Of a stretch of 6,054 nucleotides of DNA, positions 1 through 4,916 are shown one piece after another (within the stretch, counting starts at the first letter, position 1; each line of letters opens with the position of its first letter). Below the pieces are notes generated by a model, which did not search any database, was not told where the DNA came from, and saw only the letters and a list, made by a program, of their open reading frames with translations. The DNA is taken from assembly GCA_029065305.1 (NCBI GenBank), contig JAIEIQ010000170.1, forward strand, positions 1 to 6,054. The letters are read 5' to 3'. The translations under genes and the position numbers were made by a program. The DNA is from Oscillospiraceae bacterium (GTDB taxonomy: Bacteria > Bacillota > Clostridia > Oscillospirales > Oscillospiraceae).

Positions 1-45
1 TCCCAGGTAGTATAGGTTCTGCAAGAGACGATAACTTCTTTTCAT
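1..45 (-). CDS. possible 5' end of a leftward gene (partial)
   Basis: Reading leftward from ATG at 45-43, an open frame runs off the window edge and gives 15 residues, MKRSYRLLQNLYYLG. An AGGAAG ribosome-binding-site-like stretch lies at 56-51, five bases before the ATG. A second ATG at 49-47 in another frame is also open, but it sits too close to that site. Against the call, I see no convincing leftward promoter, and the hairpin at 60-99 has its T-rich tail on the other strand, as a terminator of a rightward upstream gene would. The fragment is too short to name a family. It would be divergent from the GTPase-nuclease gene. Confidence 0.33.
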   Translation of the reverse strand, partial: MKRSYRLLQNLYYLG

Positions 46-59
46 CCATTCTTCCTGAC

Positions 60-99
60 AATAGAGAGAGCGGCGGCAACTCCCGCCGCTCTCTCTATT
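60..99 (+). terminator. 17-bp perfect hairpin, likely rho-independent terminator
   Basis: Positions 60-76 pair perfectly with 83-99 around a 6-base loop (CAACTC), and the right arm runs into TATTTTG, giving a short T-tract on the + strand. The GC-rich core (CGGCGG/CCGCCG) lies next to the loop and the outer stem alternates GA/TC. The polarity fits termination of a gene lying to the left and reading rightward. The leftward side is followed by GTCAGG, with no T-run. The right edge touches the -35 box of the next promoter, so the structure insulates the downstream operon from read-through or could serve as a protein-binding palindrome. Confidence 0.7.
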
Positions 100-128
100 T
101 TGACAACCCGCCGTCCCCGTGCTACAAT
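100..128 (+). promoter_or_regulatory. consensus sigma-A (sigma-70 type) promoter
   Basis: TTGACA at 100-105 is an exact -35 consensus. TACAAT at 123-128 differs from the -10 consensus TATAAT by one base. The spacer is exactly 17 bases. The predicted transcription start is near 134-136, leaving a leader of under 20 bases before the ATG at 153. Such a short leader has no room for the long attenuator leader found before tet(M), so the operon looks strongly and constitutively transcribed unless a repressor acts on the adjacent palindrome. Confidence 0.88.
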
Positions 129-143
129 AGAGAAAAAACACCT

Positions 144-149
144 GGAGGT
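144..149 (+). promoter_or_regulatory. ribosome binding site deciding the start at 153
   Basis: GGAGGT lies three bases before the ATG at 153. The same reading frame stays open upstream to the window edge, so this site, together with the promoter at 100-128, is what fixes the start. An upstream extension would have to be translated from DNA ahead of the promoter. Confidence 0.8.
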
Positions 150-152
150 CCC

Positions 153-2792
153 ATGAACAGATTAGCCGCCGGCATCCTTGCCCACGTGGACGCGGGCAAA
201 ACCACCCTCTCCGAGGCCATGCTCTACACCACCGGCCATATCCGCCGCCTGGGCCGGGTGGACCACCGGGACGCCTTCCTGGACACCTTCGCCCTGGAGC
301 GGGAGCGGGGAATCACCATCTTCTCCAAGCAGGCGGAGCTGACCGTGGGGGAGCTCTCCGTCACCCTGCTGGACACCCCGGGCCACGTGGACTTCTCCGC
401 CGAGATGGAGCGGACCCTCCAGGTTCTGGACTGTGCCATCCTGGTCGTCAGTGCCGCTGACGGCGTCCAGAGCCACACCGCCACCCTCTGGCGGCTTCTG
501 GAGCGGCAGGGGGTGCCGGTGTTTCTCTTCGTCAACAAGATGGACCTCCCCGGCGCGGACCGCTCCGCCCTTCTCGCCCAGCTCCGATCCCGTCTGGGGG
601 AGGGCTGCGTGGACTTCACCCTGCCCCCGGACCAGCTCCAGGAGGAGGCCGCCCTGTGCGACGAGGAGGCCCTTGCCCGCTTTCTGGAGGCCGGGTCCCT
701 GACGGACGGCGCGATCGCCGGCCTCGTCGCCCGCCGGAGGGTGTTCCCCTGCTTTTTCGGCTCCGCCCTCCGGCTGGAGGGGGTGGACGGCTTCCTGGCG
801 GGCCTGGAGAAATACGCCCCCCGGCCAATCCGCCCGTCGGAATTTTCCGCCCGGGTCTACAAGATCTCCCGGGACCCCCAGGGGGCCCGGCTGACCCACC
901 TGAAGATCACCGGCGGAACCCTGCGGGCCAAGACCCTCCTCCGGGGGGAGACCGCCTCCGGCGAGAGCTGGGAGGAGAAGGCGGACCAGCTCCGGGTCTA
1001 CTCCGGCGCGAAGTTCCAGACCGCCGGCGAGCTCCCCGCCGGATCGATCTGCGCCGTCACGGGCCTGACCTGCACCTACCCCGGCCAGGGCCTGGGCGCG
1101 GCCTCCGACGCCCAGCCGCCAGTTCTGGAGCCGGTGCTCCGCTGCCAGCTCCTCCTGCCCGAGGGGACCGACGTCCACACCGCCCTCTCCAAGCTCCGGC
1201 AGCTGGAGGAGGAGGACCCCCAGCTCCATATCCTCTGGAACGAGCGCCTCCAGGCCCTCCATATCCAGCTCATGGGCCAGATCCAGCAGGAGGTCCTCCA
1301 GCGGCTCATTGCCGACCGCTTCGGCCTGGAGGTCTCCTTCGGCCCCGGCAGCATCGTCTACCGGGAGACGATTGCCGCCCCTGTGGAGGGCGTGGGCCAC
1401 TACGAGCCCCTGCGCCACTACGCGGAGGTGCACCTGCTCCTGGAGCCGGGGCCCCGGGGCAGCGGCCTGCGCTTCGCCAGCGCCTGTCCGGAGGACAGCC
1501 TGGACCGGAATTGGCAGCGGCTGATCCTCACCCACCTGGCGGAGAAGCCCCACCTGGGGGTCCTCACCGGGTCGCCCATCACGGACATGAAAATCACCCT
1601 CACCGCCGGCCGGGCCCACCTCAAGCACACCGAGGGCGGCGACTTTCGGCAGGCCACCTACCGGGCGGTGCGCCAGGGGCTGATGGGGGCGGAGAGCGTG
1701 CTGCTGGAGCCCTGGTACCGCTTCCGGCTGGAGGTTCCCTCGGAAAACCTGGGCCGGGCCATGAGCGATCTGACCAATATGGGCGCAAACTTCTCCGCCC
1801 CGGAAAACGACGGCGAAGCCGCCGTACTGGAGGGCTCGGTCCCCGTCTCCGCCCTGGGGGACTACTGGCGGGAGGCGGCGTCCTACACCCGGGGCAGGGG
1901 CCGTCTCCAGTGCTCCCCGGACGGATACCGCCCCTGCCGGGATCAGGAGGCGGTTATCGCCGCCGCCGGCTACGACCCGGAGCGGGATCTGGACAACCCG
2001 CCGGACTCCGTCTTCTGCGCCCACGGGGCCGGGTTTGTGGTCAAGTGGGACCAGGTCCCGGCCCACGCCCACCTGGACAGCGGCCTGCGCCTGTCCGGAC
2101 CGGAGCCGCACAGCCCGGAGCCCTCCGCTCCCGCCGCCCGCCCGGCAGCGCCCTATCCCGCCACCCGGGAGGAGGAGAAGGCCCTCCAGGCCATCTTCGA
2201 GCGGACCTACGGCCAGACAAAGCGCCGGGGCCCCGATCCCGGCGAGGCGTTCCGCCCGCCGCCCAGGCCCCAGCCCACCGTCCGCCGCACGGTCCCGGAC
2301 CAGCCCGCCGGACCGGAATATCTGCTGGTGGACGGATACAATATCATCTTCGCCTGGGAGGAGCTGAAGGCGGCGGCGCGGGAAAACCTGGACGCCGCCC
2401 GGCACCTGCTGATGGACCTGCTGTGCAACTACCAGGGGTACAAAAAGTGCGCTGTCATCCTGGTGTTCGACGCCTATAAGGTCAAGGGAAACCCGGGATC
2501 CGTGGAGCGCTACCGGAATATCCACGTGGCCTACACCAAGGAGGCGGAGACCGCCGATACCTACATCGAGCGGGCCACCTATGAGATCGCCCGGAAGCAC
2601 CGGGTCCGGGTGGCCACCTCCGACAGCTTGGAGCAGCTGATTATCCTGGGCCACGGGGCCGTCCGGGTGTCCGCCAGGGACTTCAAGGCGGAGGTGGAGG
2701 CCGCGGAGGGCAGCATCGCCCAGATCATCGAGCGCAATAATCTGGGCGGCAGGCAGTTCCGACAGCTCCGCCACCAGCTGAAATCCAAATGA
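153..2792 (+). CDS. EF-G/Tet(M)-like translational GTPase fused to a C-terminal NYN (YacP/Rae1-like) nuclease domain
   Basis: This 879-residue protein has two parts. Residues 1-640 form a full EF-G-type GTPase of the Tet(M)/Tet(W) lineage. The P-loop is AHVDAGKT (10-17), switch I RGITI (52-56), DTPGH (74-78), NKMD (128-131) and the GSA G5 loop (203-205). Domain II lies around 230-320, domain III around 325-400, domain IV around 400-520 and domain V around 520-610. A Pro/Ala-rich linker (about 641-720) contains a charged helix near 672-692. Residues 722-850 resemble YacP/Rae1, the ribosome-dependent mRNA endonuclease of Bacillus, with LLVDGYN (D727, N730), VFDA (D773), ETAD (E799, D802) and ATSD (D824). 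The likely role is cytoplasmic and ribosome-bound: GTP hydrolysis coupled to mRNA cleavage (inferred). The Tet(M) domain-IV tip SPVSTP is replaced by LKHTEGG at 490-496, so tetracycline protection is doubtful. It is the first gene of its operon. Domain identity is firm; the biological role is not. Confidence 0.93.
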   Translation: MNRLAAGILAHVDAGKTTLSEAMLYTTGHIRRLGRVDHRDAFLDTFALERERGITIFSKQAELTVGELSVTLLDTPGHVDFSAEMERTLQVLDCAILVVSAADGVQSHTATLWRLLERQGVPVFLFVNKMDLPGADRSALLAQLRSRLGEGCVDFTLPPDQLQEEAALCDEEALARFLEAGSLTDGAIAGLVARRRVFPCFFGSALRLEGVDGFLAGLEKYAPRPIRPSEFSARVYKISRDPQGARLTHLKITGGTLRAKTLLRGETASGESWEEKADQLRVYSGAKFQTAGELPAGSICAVTGLTCTYPGQGLGAASDAQPPVLEPVLRCQLLLPEGTDVHTALSKLRQLEEEDPQLHILWNERLQALHIQLMGQIQQEVLQRLIADRFGLEVSFGPGSIVYRETIAAPVEGVGHYEPLRHYAEVHLLLEPGPRGSGLRFASACPEDSLDRNWQRLILTHLAEKPHLGVLTGSPITDMKITLTAGRAHLKHTEGGDFRQATYRAVRQGLMGAESVLLEPWYRFRLEVPSENLGRAMSDLTNMGANFSAPENDGEAAVLEGSVPVSALGDYWREAASYTRGRGRLQCSPDGYRPCRDQEAVIAAAGYDPERDLDNPPDSVFCAHGAGFVVKWDQVPAHAHLDSGLRLSGPEPHSPEPSAPAARPAAPYPATREEEKALQAIFERTYGQTKRRGPDPGEAFRPPPRPQPTVRRTVPDQPAGPEYLLVDGYNIIFAWEELKAAARENLDAARHLLMDLLCNYQGYKKCAVILVFDAYKVKGNPGSVERYRNIHVAYTKEAETADTYIERATYEIARKHRVRVATSDSLEQLIILGHGAVRVSARDFKAEVEAAEGSIAQIIERNNLGGRQFRQLRHQLKSK
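2316..2702 (+). other. NYN/PIN-like nuclease domain within the GTPase fusion
   Basis: This stretch encodes residues 722-850. The order of motifs matches the whole of Bacillus YacP/Rae1 as I remember it: LLVDGYN at the first strand, VFDA after the second, a TKE-ETAD segment, ATSD, then an SAR segment and a terminal helix. Four acidic positions expected to bind the metal (D727, D773, D802, D824) are all present, so it looks catalytically competent. The reading frame continues without a break from the GTPase part, so this is a true fusion rather than two adjacent genes. Confidence 0.88.
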
Positions 2793-2795
2793 AGT

Positions 2796-2801
2796 GAGGA
2801 G
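2796..2801 (+). promoter_or_regulatory. ribosome binding site for the amidohydrolase gene
   Basis: GAGGAG sits six bases before the ATG at 2808, inside the 15-base gap after the GTPase-nuclease stop. There is no room for a separate promoter or terminator, which supports co-transcription. Confidence 0.75.
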
Positions 2802-2807
2802 AACGCT

Positions 2808-3707
2808 ATGACCCTGCTCAAAATTGCCCTCCTTCAGATTTCCCCTGGGGATACTCTGGAGGAAAACCTGGAAAAGGGCATCATGGCCTGTAAAAATGCA
2901 AAGGAAAAAGGAGCGGATATCGCTCTGTTTCCCGAGATGTGGAGCAATGGCTACCGGATCTACGGCCGTCCCATTGAGGACTGGTCCGCCGAGGCCATCC
3001 CGGCGGACGGCGCGTTCGTCAGCGCCTTCGGCTGTCTCGCCAGGGAGCTCCGCATGTCCATAGGCATCACCCTTCTGGAGCAGTTTGGGGACCATCCCCG
3101 CAATACCCTGGTCCTGTTCGACCGGTTCGGAGAGCGGAAGCTGACCTACGCCAAGGTCCACACCTGCGACTTTGATGTGGAACAATATCTGACCCCCGGC
3201 GAGGATTTTTACGTTACTGCCCTGGATACCGCCTGCGGCGAGGTCCAGGTGGGCGCTATGATCTGTTTTGACCGGGAGTTCCCCGAGAGCGCGAGAATTC
3301 TCATGCTCAAGGGCGCGGAGCTGATTCTGGTCCCCAACGCCTGTCCCATGGAGATCAACCGGCTCTCCCAGCTGCGCGGGCGGGCGTATGAAAATATGCT
3401 GGCTGTCGCCACCTGCAGCTACCCGGACTCCGTCCCGGACTGCAACGGCGGATCCAGCGTCTTTGACGGGGTTGCCTACCTCCCCGGGCTGGAGGGCTCC
3501 CGGGATACCTGTATCCTACAGGCAGGGGGCGGGGAGGGGATCTACTCGGCAGAGCTCGATCTGGACCAGCTCCGGGCCTACCGGGAAACGGAGGTCCACG
3601 GCAACGCCTACCGCCGTCCGCAGAAGTACAGCCTTCTGACCGATACCGCCATTGCCGCTCCCTTTATCAGGAGCGGCCGGCGGCCTGACAAAGGAGGGCC
3701 TGTATGA
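2808..3707 (+). CDS. nitrilase-superfamily carbon-nitrogen hydrolase
   Basis: This 299-residue protein belongs to the nitrilase/amidase superfamily, soluble enzymes that cleave non-peptide C-N bonds in amides, ureas or carbamoyl compounds through a cysteine thioester. The catalytic Glu is E43 in LFPEMW, the Lys is K116 in YAKVH, and the nucleophile is C153 in MICFDREFPES. The usual second glutamate is not obvious by position; E125 or E132 near LTPGEDF may serve. The C-terminal GNAYRRPQKY segment is typical of the carbamoyl-putrescine-amidase-like branch, but the substrate cannot be read from sequence. Length is normal for the family (about 260-310). It has no signal peptide and is probably cytoplasmic. 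It starts 15 bases after the GTPase-nuclease stop and its own stop overlaps the next start, so it is the middle gene of an operon. Family assignment is secure; substrate unknown. Confidence 0.92.
   Translation: MTLLKIALLQISPGDTLEENLEKGIMACKNAKEKGADIALFPEMWSNGYRIYGRPIEDWSAEAIPADGAFVSAFGCLARELRMSIGITLLEQFGDHPRNTLVLFDRFGERKLTYAKVHTCDFDVEQYLTPGEDFYVTALDTACGEVQVGAMICFDREFPESARILMLKGAELILVPNACPMEINRLSQLRGRAYENMLAVATCSYPDSVPDCNGGSSVFDGVAYLPGLEGSRDTCILQAGGGEGIYSAELDLDQLRAYRETEVHGNAYRRPQKYSLLTDTAIAAPFIRSGRRPDKGGPV
3691..3697 (+). promoter_or_regulatory. ribosome binding site for the DUF5655-type gene
   Basis: AAGGAGG lies within the last codons of the amidohydrolase gene, six bases before ATG 3704 and nine before a second in-frame ATG at 3707. 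Either start is workable and they differ by one methionine. The ATGA overlap at 3704-3707 suggests translational coupling. Confidence 0.78.
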
Positions 3708-4081
3708 TGACCGCAGATGAACTGCTGTTCTGGGACAGATGGCCGCGGCTGCTGCCGCTTTACGAGCTGCTGCGGGAGCGCCTGATGAGCGCCTATCCGG
3801 AGATGAAAATCAAGGTATCAAAGTCACAGATTTCCTTTTATAACCGGCATATGTTCGCAATGGCTTCCCCTCCGGTCCGCCGGAGAAAGACATGGCCGAA
3901 GGAATTTATGATGGTGTCCTTCGGGCTGTCCTATCAGATCGACTCGCCAAGGATCGCTATGAGCGTGGAGGCGTACCCGAACCGCTGGACGCACCATGTT
4001 ATCGTGGAGAGCCCGGAGGACATTGACGGGACCCTGCTCGGCTGGATTCACGAGGCGTACCTGTTTTCCGACAGCAAATGA
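3704..4081 (+). CDS. DUF5655-like small protein
   Basis: This small basic protein of 125 residues resembles DUF5655-type proteins: an N-terminal helix ELLFWDRWPRLLPLYELL, a basic strand region KIKVSKSQISFYNR (35-48), and a C-terminal RWTHHVIVESPEDIDGTLLGWIHEAY segment split across 94-119, with the pattern HH-hydrophobic-SPEDID-LL-W-EAY. I recognise the family from memory only. Its function is unknown; the fold is small and alpha/beta, with no membrane segment or signal peptide and no visible catalytic motif. Its start overlaps the amidohydrolase stop by four bases (ATGA), so it is the last gene of the operon, and the terminator at 4084 follows three bases after its base 4081. Its coding sequence is visibly less GC-rich than the GTPase-nuclease gene. 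It may bind a small molecule or nucleic acid, but nothing here proves that. Confidence 0.82.
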   Translation: MMTADELLFWDRWPRLLPLYELLRERLMSAYPEMKIKVSKSQISFYNRHMFAMASPPVRRRKTWPKEFMMVSFGLSYQIDSPRIAMSVEAYPNRWTHHVIVESPEDIDGTLLGWIHEAYLFSDSK

Positions 4082-4083
4082 CA

Positions 4084-4122
4084 AAAGAAGGTGGGAGGAC
4101 AATCTGTCCTCCCACCTTCTTT
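4084..4122. terminator. bidirectional rho-independent terminator between convergent operons
   Basis: Positions 4084-4100 pair perfectly over 17 bases with 4106-4122 around a 5-base loop (AATCT). The left side is A-rich (AAAAGAAG) and the right side T-rich (CTTCTTT), so the structure can terminate transcription from both directions. It lies exactly between the stop of the DUF5655-type gene (4079-4081) and the stop of the ZIP transporter gene on the other strand (4122-4124), whose final base is also the last paired base of the stem. Confidence 0.93.
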
Positions 4123-4907
4123 CAGTGGTGATGTGAAACAATCAGGGCCAGCCCCAGCAGCAGGCCCAGCATGGTGGCCAGACTCCCGAACCGGGTCCGC
4201 CAGAGCTGTTCCGCCTCGGGCAGGAGTTCCCCGAAAACCACGTACAGCATAGCCCCGGCGGCAAAGCTCAGGGCTATCCCCAGCAGGGCCGGATCCATCG
4301 CCCCCACGGAGTACCCCAGCAGGGCCCCAAAAATGGTGGGCAGGCCGCTGAGCGCCGCCAGAGAGACAGCATACGCGGGCCTCGACCCGCTGGAGAGCAG
4401 AGGCGCTGCAATGCTCATCCCCTCAGGCAGATTGTGCAGGCCAATGATCAGCGCCGCCAGCACCCCGCTGTGGCCCGCCGCCGCCTCTCCGGCAAAGGTG
4501 GCCCCGATAGCCATCCCCACCGGCATGTTGTGGAGCGCCACCGCCGCCGCCAGCACCAGCCCCGCCGTGCGGAGATTGCGCCGGCCGCAGGCGTACAGCT
4601 CCGCCTCCCCGTGTCCGTGGCTGTGGCCGTGGTGGGCCCCCCGGTCAATGAGGCAGTTGAGCAGGTAGGTGCAGCAGAACCCGATGAGCAGCCAGAGCAC
4701 CACCGGGAAAATCCCCTCCCCCTCCGCCGCGTCGCCGATGAGGTCGAAGCAGACCACGCTGAGCATCACGCCGGCGGTAAAGCGCAGCAGGGCGCTGGTC
4801 ATCTTGCTGGAGGGATTGTGGATCGCTGCTGCCAGAGCGGCCCCCAGGGCCAGCCCGCCCGCGCCCGTCACCAGGGTAATCAGAAAAATCGTCAGATACT
4901 GTTCCAT
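4122..4907 (-). CDS. ZIP-family divalent metal transporter
   Basis: This 261-residue integral membrane protein has about eight hydrophobic segments (roughly 4-28, 38-58, 66-87, 112-136, 146-172, 177-202, 207-230, 240-258). A histidine-rich cytoplasmic-type loop, HHGHSHGHGE (92-101), lies between TM3 and TM4, as in ZIP importers of zinc, iron or manganese. TM4 carries HNMPVG (126-131), TM5 HNLPEG (158-163) and TM7 GELLPE (226-231). The usual TM4 motif is HNxPEG, so V130 replaces a metal-binding glutamate. The TM2 region reads FDLIGDA where PEA is common. It ends in three histidines. Length is normal for the GufA/ZupT-like branch. Its ribosome site overlaps the metG stop, so it is co-transcribed behind metG. 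It probably moves a divalent metal into the cytoplasm; the specific ion is not readable. Confidence 0.93.
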   Translation of the reverse strand: MEQYLTIFLITLVTGAGGLALGAALAAAIHNPSSKMTSALLRFTAGVMLSVVCFDLIGDAAEGEGIFPVVLWLLIGFCCTYLLNCLIDRGAHHGHSHGHGEAELYACGRRNLRTAGLVLAAAVALHNMPVGMAIGATFAGEAAAGHSGVLAALIIGLHNLPEGMSIAAPLLSSGSRPAYAVSLAALSGLPTIFGALLGYSVGAMDPALLGIALSFAAGAMLYVVFGELLPEAEQLWRTRFGSLATMLGLLLGLALIVSHHH

Positions 4908-4911
4908 TCAG

Positions 4912-4916
4912 TCCTC
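4912..4916 (-). promoter_or_regulatory. ribosome binding site for the ZIP gene overlapping the metG stop
   Basis: On the minus strand GAGGA (4916-4912) is four bases before ATG 4907-4905 and shares bases with the metG stop codon TGA (4917-4915). Ribosomes finishing metG therefore end on the Shine-Dalgarno site of the transporter gene, an arrangement that favours translational coupling. Confidence 0.75.

Noticed and set aside
1..60. Possible tRNA or other structured RNA end before the hairpin
   Set aside because: I found no T-arm, acceptor pairing or CCA end, and nothing else that pairs convincingly.
3..152. Upstream extension of the GTPase-nuclease reading frame, which is open to the window edge
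   Set aside because: The ribosome site and a consensus promoter lie inside that stretch, and the translation there does not resemble any GTPase N-terminus; the P-loop sits at the normal distance from ATG 153.
656..2479. 607-codon open frame on the + strand in another frame of the GTPase-nuclease gene
   Set aside because: The translation is Pro/Gly/Arg-rich and domain-free, typical of a shifted frame of a GC-rich gene; the overlapping frame has unmistakable GTPase motifs.
153..2792. Calling the first gene a tetracycline-resistance gene (tet type)
   Set aside because: The GTPase lineage is right, but the domain-IV tip differs from Tet(M), the protein is about 240 residues longer than a Tet(M)-type protein because of a nuclease domain, and there is no attenuator leader.
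162..3185. 1007-codon open frame on the minus strand spanning the GTPase-nuclease gene and part of the amidohydrolase gene
   Set aside because: It is antisense to two well-recognised genes, has low-complexity G/P/L/V-rich translation with no domain, and arises because GC-rich codon choice on the + strand rarely creates antisense stops.
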